From NCBI RefSeq assembly GCF_000382185.1, contig NZ_KB907784.1, positions 2,806,633 to 2,870,632 on the forward strand: a stretch of 64,000 nt of DNA, read 5' to 3'. Every line of letters begins with the position of its first letter. The first letter of the stretch is position 1. The translations under genes and the position numbers were made by a program. The stretch is from Bordetella sp. FB-8 (GTDB lineage: Bacteria; Pseudomonadota; Gammaproteobacteria; Burkholderiales; Burkholderiaceae_B). Of this stretch, positions 54,713 through 63,292 are shown one piece after another. A model generated the notes under the pieces. It was not told where the DNA came from, made no database searches, and saw only the letters and a list, made by a program, of their open reading frames with translations.

Positions 54713-55624
54713 TCAGGCTGCGACGACGGGATGGCGCAGATCGCCTATTTTTTCCACGGTGGCCACCACCACGTCGCCCGGCCAGAGCCATTCCTGCGGC
54801 GTGCGGCCCGCGCCTACGCCCGCGGGCGTGCCAGTGGCGATGATGTCGCCCGCTTCCATCGTCATCGCGGCGCTGATGTCGGCGATCAGGTGCGGCACCT
54901 TGAACAGCATGTAGCGGGTGTTGGAGCTTTGCTTAGTCACGCCGTTGACGGTCAGCGACAGGTCCAGTACGTGCGGATCGGGGATTTCGTCCGCCGTGAC
55001 GATGCACGGGCCGAACGGGCCGTAGGTGTCCTGTCCCTTGGAGTAGATCCATTGCCCGGCGCGCCGGCAGTCGCGCGCGCTGACGTCGATCATCACGCTG
55101 TAGCCGAATACGTAGTCCAACGCGTCGGCCTCGGCCACGCGGTGCGTGCGCCGGCCCATGATCACGGCCAGCTCCACCTCCCAGTCCAACTGCTGGGTGA
55201 TGTCCTTGTTGTGCTCGATCGCCTCGCCCGGGCCGATCACGCAGGTGGGCGGCTTGGAGAAGATCACCGGCTTGGTGGGCAGGTCCTTGGAGGTGTCTAG
55301 CGTGCGGCTGGATTCGGCCACGTGCTCGACGTAGTTCAGGCCGATGCCGAAGATGTTCTTGCGCGGACGGGGAATGGGCGCCAGCAGGCGGGCGTTTTCG
55401 AACGGGATGGCCGTGCCTACCGGCCACCTGCCGGCGTGGGATTCGAGCATCTGTGTCGCGGCGGATACGGCGTCCGGACCCAGATCGATGAAGGCCAGCA
55501 TATCGTCGGGCAGCGGCACCCCGGCTACGGAACCCAGGCGGGCCAGGTCTACGACCCGATCTCCCGCCACGGCTCCCAGGCGGGCTTGTCCGGCGGGCGT
55601 TGTACGGTACGTCACGAGACGCAT
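54713..55624 (-). CDS. Fumarylacetoacetate hydrolase family protein
   Basis: FAH-family enzyme of 303 aa. It has the metal/substrate pattern NIFGIGLNYVEHVAES, the glutamates in DWEVELAVIMGRRTHRV, and the KGQDTYGPFGPCIVTADEI and DIIATGTPAGVGAG blocks. Next to a gentisate-type dioxygenase it would act as maleylpyruvate or fumarylpyruvate hydrolase, releasing pyruvate from the ring-cleavage product. No maleylpyruvate isomerase is in the operon, so direct hydrolysis of the cis product is possible. Confidence 0.88.
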   Translation of the reverse strand: MRLVTYRTTPAGQARLGAVAGDRVVDLARLGSVAGVPLPDDMLAFIDLGPDAVSAATQMLESHAGRWPVGTAIPFENARLLAPIPRPRKNIFGIGLNYVEHVAESSRTLDTSKDLPTKPVIFSKPPTCVIGPGEAIEHNKDITQQLDWEVELAVIMGRRTHRVAEADALDYVFGYSVMIDVSARDCRRAGQWIYSKGQDTYGPFGPCIVTADEIPDPHVLDLSLTVNGVTKQSSNTRYMLFKVPHLIADISAAMTMEAGDIIATGTPAGVGAGRTPQEWLWPGDVVVATVEKIGDLRHPVVAA

Positions 55625-55677
55625 TTCTTCTCCTTAAGATCGCCGCGAGGGCGACAAAAAGCCTGTGCGCCGTGCGC

Positions 55678-56799
55678 CTAGGCAATGATCGGTTGGTGGC
55701 CGCCGTTGTCCGCCAGCGCCTCTTCGCGATAGAGCTTGAGCGCCCGCATTACCGGCAGGTCGTGAAAGCAGAACAGGCAGGCATCGTCCGTGGCGGATCC
55801 GTTGACATGTTCGTGGAAGGCCCACGACGGCACGCAGAAAATGTCGCGTTCGCTCCAGTCGTAGCGCTTGCCGTTGATGATGGAATGGCCGCTGCCCTTG
55901 GCCACCTGGTAGAGAAAGCTGCCTACCTGGCGGTGCGCCTTGGTGTGCTCGCCCGGGCGCAGCATCTGCATGCTGGCGCCGATCGTGGGCATGACCGCGC
56001 CGCCGGTGGCAGGATTGATGTAGTTCATGAGCACGCCATCGAAAGGGCTGCCTTCGGTCGCCCTGGCATGGCGCTGCAGTGCTTCGTAGGTCGGCGCCCA
56101 TTCGTATTTGAGCAGTGGCGAGTAGGGCTTGGACCATGCGTCTCCGGCAGGCAGCAGCGCCGCATTGCCCCAGGTAAGCGTGGCGTCGTCTACCGGGTGT
56201 GTCACGGCTTGCCGCAGCTCGGGATGCACCTGATAGAAACCGGCTTCCAGCGCATTGACCAAGGGGATGTCCAGTCCATCCTGCCAGATGCAGGGCGTGC
56301 CGTCCGCGCTGACGCCGTGTTCGTGCCATGTGCCGTTGGGCGTCAGGACGAAGTCATTGGCGCCCAGGGTCATCTTGTGGCCGTCGACGATGGTGTAGGC
56401 GCCGCGGCCCTCCATGATGAAGCGCAGGGCGCAGGCGGAATGCCGATGGGCCGATGCCGCTTCGCCAGGCCGCATGACTTGCAGGCCCGAGTACAGCCAG
56501 CCTACCGCCGCGGCGACTTCGCGCCTGCCCGGGTTGTTCAGATAGATGACGCGGCGGCCCGCCTCTTCCGGCGTGACCAGGTCGATCGAACGCAGCACGT
56601 GCTCGCGCAAATCCTGGTAGCGCCAGACGACGGGGACCGACTCGGACCTCGGTTCCCAGGGCTCGATCTTGTTGGCTACTGTCCAGAGCGCCGCGGTGTC
56701 GAACCGCTCGAGTTCCTGGTAGTAGGCCACCCGTTCCGGTGTATCGCCCACATTGGCGCGCCCCATGACCTCTTCCCGATAAGCATCGTGCCGGCTCAT
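55678..56799 (-). CDS. Gentisate 1,2-dioxygenase-like bicupin
   Basis: Non-haem iron dioxygenase of 373 aa with two cupin domains. The first holds the iron ligands in SAHRHSACALRFIMEG and WHEHG; the second has the paired segment GEHTKAHRQVGSFLYQVAKG. The length and motifs fit gentisate 1,2-dioxygenases, which open the ring to maleylpyruvate. Salicylate- or substituted-salicylate dioxygenases belong to the same family and are a real alternative. It is the first gene of the operon, with SD TGAGG and a palindrome directly upstream. Confidence 0.88.
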   Translation of the reverse strand: MSRHDAYREEVMGRANVGDTPERVAYYQELERFDTAALWTVANKIEPWEPRSESVPVVWRYQDLREHVLRSIDLVTPEEAGRRVIYLNNPGRREVAAAVGWLYSGLQVMRPGEAASAHRHSACALRFIMEGRGAYTIVDGHKMTLGANDFVLTPNGTWHEHGVSADGTPCIWQDGLDIPLVNALEAGFYQVHPELRQAVTHPVDDATLTWGNAALLPAGDAWSKPYSPLLKYEWAPTYEALQRHARATEGSPFDGVLMNYINPATGGAVMPTIGASMQMLRPGEHTKAHRQVGSFLYQVAKGSGHSIINGKRYDWSERDIFCVPSWAFHEHVNGSATDDACLFCFHDLPVMRALKLYREEALADNGGHQPIIA

Positions 56800-56809
56800 T
56801 TCAACCTCA

Positions 56810-56823
56810 TATTTTATAAAATA
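56810..56823. promoter_or_regulatory. Palindrome at the start of the gentisate/nitrilase operon
   Basis: TATTTTATAAAATA, a perfect 14-base palindrome 10 bases upstream of the dioxygenase ATG and just before its ribosome binding site. A repressor bound here would block the transcript start. The GntR protein encoded at the end of the operon is the likely ligand. Confidence 0.5.
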
Positions 56824-56993
56824 CGATTAGTTTTCGAAATATTAGTCAGGCTCAATACCGAGGACAAGTAAGAATTAATAAGGGTTTACCCGCTACGAGT
56901 GTGCTGCCGAGCACAGTGCTTTGCTGCAAAATACGGCATGGACAAGCGAGAGAACTGCACCATAAAGACCTGCGCGTGCCTGGAGCGGGCGAC

Positions 56994-58847
56994 ATGGTGA
57001 ACCCGCCCTTCGTGCTGCTCGATGACGCCTCGTCGGCCGGGCAGACTCCGAGCAGCCGGCTGTACACCGGCTTTGCCAGGGAACTGCGCTGCTGCGAACC
57101 CGCGACCCTCGAAGCGGTCTGGCTGCAGGCCGAGCGGGCGATGCGGGCAGGCTTGCACTGCGTGGTCACGGCCGACTACGAGTGGGGAGCCAAGCTGATG
57201 CGGGCCGGCCATCACAATCTCGCGGCCGACGACGGCAGCGCGCTGCGCCTGCTTTTCTTTCGCAGCCTGGCGCGTCTGTCGCGTGACGAAGTCTCGACCT
57301 GGCTGGCCGGGCAGGAAGGCCGTGTCGACCCGGCGCCCGCCGGCGTGCTGCCGATGCGGCCTTCGGTCGACCGCGCGGCATTCGGCTGCGCGATCGACCG
57401 CGTGCGTGAACTGATACGGGCCGGGGAAACCTACCAGGTCAATTACACCTACCGGCTGGCTGGCGAGGCGATCGGCTCGCCTATTGCGCTATATCGCCGC
57501 CTGCGCGCGCGCCAACCGGTGCCGTTCGGCGCGCTGCTGGCGCTGCCCGACGACGAGGGCACCGATCGCTGGGTGCTCTCGTGTTCGCCGGAACTGTTCC
57601 TCGCCCACCGGGACGGCAGTCTGGCCGCTCGCCCCATGAAGGGGACCGTCCGGCGCGAGGCCGATCCCGCGCGCGACGCGCAGGCGGCGGCCTGGCTGTC
57701 GCGCGACGAGAAGAACCGTTGCGAAAACCTCATGATCGTCGATCTGCTGCGCAACGACCTGAACGTCGTGTCAGTCGCGGGTTCAGTCAAGGTATCGAAA
57801 CTCTTCGCGGTGGAAACCTACAGCACGGTGCACCAGATGACCTCGACGATCGAGTCAGAAATCGATCCGCGGACCACGCTCCCGGACATTCTGCGCGCGC
57901 TGTTTCCCTGCGGCTCCATCACGGGCGCGCCGAAATTGCGGACCATGCAGCTGATCGCCGGTCTGGAGACTACGCCGCGCGGAATCTACACCGGGGCTAT
58001 CGGTTGGCTGGACGCGCCGGCGCCGGGGCGCCGCTGCGGCGACTTCAGCCTGTCGGTGGCCATACGCACGCTCGCGATCGGCCCTTCGCGCGGCGGCCTG
58101 CGCTCGGTCGAACTGGGTGTGGGGGGCGGCATCGTGATTGATTCGTCGCCGCAATCCGAATACGAGGAGACCCGCCTGAAGGCGCATTTCGTTGAAGGCA
58201 TGGACCCGGGCTTCACGCTGTTCGAAACCTTGCGGCTGCGGCCGGGAGGCCGGCTGTTGCGGCTCGATGCGCATCTCGCGCGTCTGGAAAACAGCGCCGC
58301 TTCGCTCGGCTTTCTCTGCGACAAGACAGCCATCCGGCAGCAGGTGAGCGAGCATGTGCTGAATCTGCCGGCCGACGGCACGTACCGGATCCGCCTGGAC
58401 TTGGCGCACGATGGCCGCTGCCGCGTGGCTTCGTCGCCGACGCGTGCATTCACGCGCGGCGGCCGCGTCGGACTCATGCTGTCTCATGCGCCTGTGCCGC
58501 GCGAAGAGGCTGTGCTATCGCATCACAAGACTTCTCTGCGCACTCATTACGATGCCGCCATACGTGAGGCCGAAGCGCAGGGTGCGTTCGATACCCTGTT
58601 CTTGAACGAGCGCGCAGAACTGACCGAAGGGGCCAGAAGCAATGTGTTCGTCAAGCGCGGCGGCCGGTGGTGGACACCGCCGCTCGCAAGCGGCCTGCTG
58701 CCGGGTGTGATGCGCGCGCGGCTCGTGCGCCGGCTCGGCGCAGCCGAACGGTTGCTGTCGCGCGACGATCTGTCGGCGGCCGATGACATGCTTGTGTGCA
58801 GTTCGCTGCGCGGTGTGTCGCGCGCCTATCTGACAGGAACGCCTTGA
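56994..58847 (+). CDS. pabBC: PabB-PabC fusion (aminodeoxychorismate synthase component I and lyase)
   Basis: Folate-pathway protein of 617 aa. Residues 1 to about 390 are the chorismate-using synthase: ETYQVNYTYRLAGEA, RPMKGTVRR with the nucleophilic lysine, and GSITGAPKLRTMQLI. The C-terminal part is a class IV PLP lyase (GFTLFETLRLRPGGRLLRLDAHLARL, HHKTSLRTHYDAA with the PLP lysine, LNERAELTEGARSNVF). Together they turn chorismate plus glutamine-derived ammonia into p-aminobenzoate. Such fusions are common in Proteobacteria. The frame is open to 56901, but the ATG at 56994 begins the conserved part. Confidence 0.92.
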   Translation: MVNPPFVLLDDASSAGQTPSSRLYTGFARELRCCEPATLEAVWLQAERAMRAGLHCVVTADYEWGAKLMRAGHHNLAADDGSALRLLFFRSLARLSRDEVSTWLAGQEGRVDPAPAGVLPMRPSVDRAAFGCAIDRVRELIRAGETYQVNYTYRLAGEAIGSPIALYRRLRARQPVPFGALLALPDDEGTDRWVLSCSPELFLAHRDGSLAARPMKGTVRREADPARDAQAAAWLSRDEKNRCENLMIVDLLRNDLNVVSVAGSVKVSKLFAVETYSTVHQMTSTIESEIDPRTTLPDILRALFPCGSITGAPKLRTMQLIAGLETTPRGIYTGAIGWLDAPAPGRRCGDFSLSVAIRTLAIGPSRGGLRSVELGVGGGIVIDSSPQSEYEETRLKAHFVEGMDPGFTLFETLRLRPGGRLLRLDAHLARLENSAASLGFLCDKTAIRQQVSEHVLNLPADGTYRIRLDLAHDGRCRVASSPTRAFTRGGRVGLMLSHAPVPREEAVLSHHKTSLRTHYDAAIREAEAQGAFDTLFLNERAELTEGARSNVFVKRGGRWWTPPLASGLLPGVMRARLVRRLGAAERLLSRDDLSAADDMLVCSSLRGVSRAYLTGTP

Positions 58848-58970
58848 GCGCGCACTCAGGCTGGGCGTCTGCCTGGCGTGACCAAACCGTCCATGCGCAC
58901 ATGTACGTCTAGCCCTTAGCCTTCGCGCGTCCGATCATGCGCCTCGATGTCATTTCCGATCGAGGTTTGC

Positions 58971-59864
58971 ATGGTGCGCATCATCAGTCTGCTGTGCCTG
59001 GCCTTGCCCGCTGGCTGCGCTTTTCAGGGCGGCGCGGCGTTCGAGCCGAGCGCTGCCGGGCAATACGATTTCAATTGGCGCCTGTCGGGCGATCGGGCCG
59101 TCGCGCCGTTGCAGGTATTCGGGACCGGGCGGCAAATATGGCTGCAGTTCGCGGCCGGGCAGCAGGTGCCTGCGATATTCGCCAGTACCGCGCAAGGAGA
59201 TGCCCCCGTCGCCTATCGGCGCCAGGATCCATACGTGGTCATCGACGGCGCATGGCAATCCCTGGTCTTGCGAGGCGGCCGCTATGCGGCGCGCGCCGTG
59301 CGCCAGGACGCCGCCACAAGCGCGGCGGCGCAGGCGCATCAAGTGGCGCCGAAGACCGAGCGCAATGTGCCGCAGGATCAGTCCGCCGCTGCGCTGGCCG
59401 GACAGCAAGGCGCGCTGCAATCCAGGCCGATCCTGGGCCAGCATGCGCCTTTGACCCAGATCGCCATGGCGCCGGCGGCATCCCCTTCCCAGGCATCGCC
59501 TGCCCCGGTTCGGCAAGCGTCGCCCGCGCAGGCCGAGCCCGTGAAAGCGCGTCTCGCTCCCGCGCAGCAGGCGCTGCGCGCCGGGCCGCCCGATGCAACG
59601 CTGCGCGGCGTTCTGGCGCGTTGGGCAGCCTCGTCCGGCTGGACTTTCGAACCCCAGCATTGGGCGGTCGATGTCGACATTCCGTTGGCGGGAGCAGCGC
59701 AGTTTTCAGGCGATTTCAAGCAGGCGGTGCGGGCGCTGTTGGCCGCCACTGAGTTGTCCGAACGGCCGGTGCAGCCCTGCTTCTACGCCAACCAGGTCTT
59801 GCGTGTCGTGGCCTATACCCAGGTATGCGACCGCTCCACTGTGCCCGCCGGAGCCGCATCGTGA
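58971..59864 (+). CDS. Pilus assembly lipoprotein-like protein, VirB9-like N-terminus and TcpQ/PilL C-terminus
   Basis: Exported protein of 297 aa that opens the pilus locus. Signal MVRIISLLCLALPAGC contains a possible lipobox. Residues about 25-120 resemble the VirB9/TrbG beta-domain (PLQVFGTGRQIWLQFAAGQ). A disordered Ala/Gln/Pro linker follows, then the TcpQ-type domain (TLRGVLARWAASSGWTFEPQ, then FKQAVRALLAATEL). This C-terminal module is found in PilL of plasmid R64 and TcpQ of the toxin-coregulated pilus, where it helps localise the secretin. The ATG has a GAGG site ten bases upstream. Confidence 0.72.
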   Translation: MVRIISLLCLALPAGCAFQGGAAFEPSAAGQYDFNWRLSGDRAVAPLQVFGTGRQIWLQFAAGQQVPAIFASTAQGDAPVAYRRQDPYVVIDGAWQSLVLRGGRYAARAVRQDAATSAAAQAHQVAPKTERNVPQDQSAAALAGQQGALQSRPILGQHAPLTQIAMAPAASPSQASPAPVRQASPAQAEPVKARLAPAQQALRAGPPDATLRGVLARWAASSGWTFEPQHWAVDVDIPLAGAAQFSGDFKQAVRALLAATELSERPVQPCFYANQVLRVVAYTQVCDRSTVPAGAAS

Positions 59865-61456
59865 ACCGCCGTCCCGCATGCGCGGTGCTGGGCATCGCCT
59901 GCATGCTGAACGGCTGCGCGCTGCCGCAGAAAATCGCGGCTTTGCAGGGCAGGACCGGCGACGCTGGGCAGTTGATCGAGACGCAGCAGCGCCGCTTCAA
60001 GCAGAGGCTGGTCGACACCGAAGCGCGCAAGGCCGCACAGGAGGTGGCCAAGCCGTGGCTGGCCGGGCCGGCGCAGCCCCTGGCGCGGGAGGTGTTGCTG
60101 CCTCCCGCTTTGCGTGCCAACGTTGACATTACTCTGCTTTTTGCTGGACGCATGGATCTTCCCGGCATTGCCGAGCGCCTGTACCGTGCCACGGGCATCG
60201 CGGTGCGGGTCCATCCCGATGCCTTGCTGCCGCACGAGATGTTTCTTCCCAGATTGGCCGAGAAGACTGCGCTGGTGGTGTCCGGCGCCACGCGTATCGA
60301 GGTTCAGAGCGGCCCGCGTCCGTTGGCCGATACGCTCGATGCGCTGGCTGCACAACTCTATCTGCACTGGCGCTATCGCCAGGGTGCCATCGAGTTCTAC
60401 CGGACACAGACTCGTGTTTTCGACGTGCGCGCCATGACGCTGTCCACCCGGGTCGATGCCCGCCTGGGACGTACGGCCAACCCGCAGAGCGGCGGGTTCG
60501 AGAGCAGTTCCAGCACGGCGCTCAGTTCGGGCGAGCACCAGGCATTGCAGGCCGTGCGCAACAGACTGGAACCTTTCCTGACGCGATCGGGCGTCATCGC
60601 CGAGCTCGACAAAGGGGGGACTTCTCTGGTGGTGACCGACATACCCGACGTGCTGGATCGCATCGCCAAATTCATCGAGCGCGAGAATCGTGTGCTGACG
60701 CGTCGGGTACGCCTGGTGTTCGAGGAAATCACCCTGGCCTCCAAGGACACGTCGCAAGCCGGTCTGGACTGGTCCGCCATCTACGCCAGCCTGCGCGGTA
60801 TGGCCGAGGGTGGCATGGCGTCGGGCGCGGGGGCGATCGCGACGGCCGGGTCCGTGCAGGCCGGCGTTGCCGCGGGGCCGTTCCAGGGATCGCGCGCGAT
60901 TGTGTCCGCGCTGAGCGAGCGCGGCGCCGTGCTGCGGCATGCCAGTATTCCGCTACTGACGCTGAACCGCCGCCCCGTCACGCATGCCGTCCGCTCGACC
61001 TTTACCTATATCGACCAGGTGCAGAGCGTAGCCTTGGCTTCGGCATCCAGCACAGTGACCGCAGCCTTGCCTTCGGTTTCGATTTCGCAGAAACAGGAGA
61101 CGGTCGGCACCTTGTTGACGCTGGTGCCCGATGCCCAAGACGATGGCAGCATCCTGCTTTCGGTGTCTTACGACAATACCGTGGCGCAGCCGCTCAAGTC
61201 GGTTTCATTCGGCGAGAAGGGCAATCAGTTGCAGGTCCAACAGCTCAACGTGGACGGCAACGGCGTAGTGCAGCAGGTCGAGTTGCGGCCCGGTGTGCCG
61301 GTCATCCTCTCGGGTTTCGATCGCCGCGAGGATGAATTCGAGCGCCGCCGTCTGACGCCGGATGCGCCTTTGCTTGCGGGCGGCCTGGACAAAGGCGGCA
61401 GGCAGCGCCTGACCACGTTGGTGCTCATTACAGCTCAAGTCGAGGACGGCCTGTGA
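59861..61456 (+). CDS. pilN: Type IVb pilus secretin PilN (R64-like)
   Basis: Outer-membrane secretin lipoprotein of 531 aa that forms the pilus exit pore. It starts at GTG overlapping the previous stop (GTGA). The lipoprotein signal ends in CMLNGCALP. The N-terminal secretin domains contain NVDITLLFAGRMDLPGIAERL and RLVFEEITLASKDTSQAGLDW. The C-terminal secretin core has RSTFTYIDQVQSVALASAS, ETVGTLLTLVPDAQDDGSI and VELRPGVPVILSGFDRRED. Order and content match R64 pilN. Confidence 0.85.
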   Translation: MNRRPACAVLGIACMLNGCALPQKIAALQGRTGDAGQLIETQQRRFKQRLVDTEARKAAQEVAKPWLAGPAQPLAREVLLPPALRANVDITLLFAGRMDLPGIAERLYRATGIAVRVHPDALLPHEMFLPRLAEKTALVVSGATRIEVQSGPRPLADTLDALAAQLYLHWRYRQGAIEFYRTQTRVFDVRAMTLSTRVDARLGRTANPQSGGFESSSSTALSSGEHQALQAVRNRLEPFLTRSGVIAELDKGGTSLVVTDIPDVLDRIAKFIERENRVLTRRVRLVFEEITLASKDTSQAGLDWSAIYASLRGMAEGGMASGAGAIATAGSVQAGVAAGPFQGSRAIVSALSERGAVLRHASIPLLTLNRRPVTHAVRSTFTYIDQVQSVALASASSTVTAALPSVSISQKQETVGTLLTLVPDAQDDGSILLSVSYDNTVAQPLKSVSFGEKGNQLQVQQLNVDGNGVVQQVELRPGVPVILSGFDRREDEFERRRLTPDAPLLAGGLDKGGRQRLTTLVLITAQVEDGL

Positions 61457-62736
61457 AGCGCATCATCAAACAAGTTTCCAGCCATACCTGCATTCTGCGG
61501 CACGAGGACTCGGAGCCGTCGCTGGTTTTCGGTCTGACCTGGTTCGCCCTGGTGGGCAGCCATGTTGGGGCCATGGCCCGCGCCCGCGCGCGACAGCTCA
61601 ACGCCACCCATTACGTGGCCGGAGGCTTGCGCGCCGCGGCGGGAGGATGCGTGCGCCTGGCCCGCGGCATGCGGCGCGGGCAGTTGCACGCCGCGGCCCA
61701 GGCGTATGCTCAGTTGCATGCCGACGGACCGGTTTGCAGCGTGCTGGCCTTGCCGGACGGCCGGCACTGGCTGGTTGCCGCCCAGGATGGCGCGGTCATG
61801 TCGCGTGGCGACCACCTCTACGCCAGCCGCGAAGCGGCGCAGCAGGCAATGCACGCATTGCAGGCGCAGCGGCCGGCGCTGCGCCTGGTCGACGACGCCG
61901 CTCTGCTGGAACGCATGCTTCAGACGCTCGACGCCCAGTCGCGTCTGCTGCCTGTGGACACGCGCTGGGGCGGCCTGCCGTGGCCCGTGCGCGCCTGCAT
62001 CCTGGGAGCCGCCTTGTCGCTGCTGGTGCCGCAGGCCTGGGAGCGCTGGCGCGCCTACCGTGCACCGATGTCGTCTGCTCCGGACCCGGCGGCCGCGCGG
62101 CAAGCAGCGCTCGATGCCTGGCGCGACAGCGTGCGCATCCATACGCCGGAGGACCTCAGGCGCCTTACCGAGTCGCTGCATCGTATTCCGCTGGCATTGC
62201 GTGGCTGGGCCTTGCAGCACATCGCCTGTGAACCGCGAAGCCAGGATTGGCAGTGCACGGCCCATTATGCGCGCACGCAATCTCAGGCGACTTTCGAGTC
62301 TTTCGCGGCCGCGGCGCCGCAAGGCTTGAAGGCCGAGTTCGATGCCTTGGACCGCAGCATCCTGCGCTGGCGGGTGCAGGGCGCAAGCACGACGCTGGCC
62401 AAGGTGGCCTTGCCCAGGCGCCCTCCGCAGGCATTCCTGGGCAATCTGCAACGCATCTATCCCGCTTTTTCAGAGGTCAGGCTGGGCCTGCCGGTGGAAC
62501 CCGCCGTTGCTGCGGATCGGACGCGACCTGGCGCAATCAAGTCCGGCCTGCCTGGTCTGCGCACGCGCGCATTGTCAGTTTCGGGGCCCTTGCGCTCCTT
62601 TGGCGTGCTGGCCTTGCACAGCACGGTGGCTTCCTGGTCGTCCTTCACGCTACGTCTGGACGCGGGCCGACCCTCCGTGCTGGCGGGCAGCGTACTGCTT
62701 GCCCAACTTCAAGGGACTGTCTATGAGCTGCATTGA
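61453..62736 (+). CDS. pilO: Type IVb pilus assembly protein PilO2-like
   Basis: Protein of 427 aa, start GTG overlapping the pilN stop (GTGA). It has an N-terminal cytoplasmic domain with LVFGLTWFALVGS, a single membrane helix near residues 178-198 (PVRACILGAALSLLVP) and a periplasmic C-terminal part. This is the topology of R64 PilO, an inner-membrane scaffold protein of the assembly machine. Sequence similarity in this family is low, so order in the operon and topology carry most of the weight. It overlaps pilP by 14 bases. Confidence 0.75.
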   Translation: MKRIIKQVSSHTCILRHEDSEPSLVFGLTWFALVGSHVGAMARARARQLNATHYVAGGLRAAAGGCVRLARGMRRGQLHAAAQAYAQLHADGPVCSVLALPDGRHWLVAAQDGAVMSRGDHLYASREAAQQAMHALQAQRPALRLVDDAALLERMLQTLDAQSRLLPVDTRWGGLPWPVRACILGAALSLLVPQAWERWRAYRAPMSSAPDPAAARQAALDAWRDSVRIHTPEDLRRLTESLHRIPLALRGWALQHIACEPRSQDWQCTAHYARTQSQATFESFAAAAPQGLKAEFDALDRSILRWRVQGASTTLAKVALPRRPPQAFLGNLQRIYPAFSEVRLGLPVEPAVAADRTRPGAIKSGLPGLRTRALSVSGPLRSFGVLALHSTVASWSSFTLRLDAGRPSVLAGSVLLAQLQGTVYELH

Positions 62737-63292
62737 ATATTTCCGGAACGCGCAGCGCAGCTGCGCAGTCGCGTTCTTTTTCGCAATTTGGCCGGGACTG
62801 GCGCATGCGCTTGAACAGGGGGCCGGGACGGCGGCGGAAAAGACAGGGGCGGCCGATGCCGCTCTGGCGCAGTCGCCTTGGCCGGAATCCGACACCGTGC
62901 TGGATCTGCTGCGGGCCGATGCACGGGCGGCGACGGTTGGCAAGCGCCTCGAGCGTGCCCAGGACTGGCTTGCCACGCCGCAGAGTTTCGTGCCGCCTCA
63001 TGCATCGCTCCAGGCCGCGCCGGTCGTGCGCTCCGACCCTTCCGGCGACGCGGGCGATCGTCTGGATGTGTTGGCCATCTACGGCGTTGGGCGGTCACTC
63101 TACGCCGACATCGCGATCAACGGAGCGTTGTGGCGCTATCGCCAGGGCCGGCATTGGCCGCAAGGCGTCGACGATGCGACCGGCGAACCGCGCTACAGCC
63201 TGGTGCGCATCGAGCAGCCGTGCGTGCGTCTGAGTTGGCGGAAAACGCAGCGCACGGCATGTCTGCGCAGAGAGGGAGCAAGGAATGATTGA
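62723..63292 (+). CDS. pilP: Type IVb pilus assembly protein PilP-like
   Basis: Exported protein of 189 aa with a signal peptide (core CAVAFFFAIWPGLAHALE, cleavage near AHA-LEQ). The C-terminal domain contains the pattern LAIYGVGRSLYADIAINGALWRYRQG. This recalls the PilP/GspC-type beta domain of R64 PilP, proposed to link inner-membrane components with the secretin. Its end overlaps the next gene by eight bases. Confidence 0.72.
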   Translation: MSCIEYFRNAQRSCAVAFFFAIWPGLAHALEQGAGTAAEKTGAADAALAQSPWPESDTVLDLLRADARAATVGKRLERAQDWLATPQSFVPPHASLQAAPVVRSDPSGDAGDRLDVLAIYGVGRSLYADIAINGALWRYRQGRHWPQGVDDATGEPRYSLVRIEQPCVRLSWRKTQRTACLRREGARND

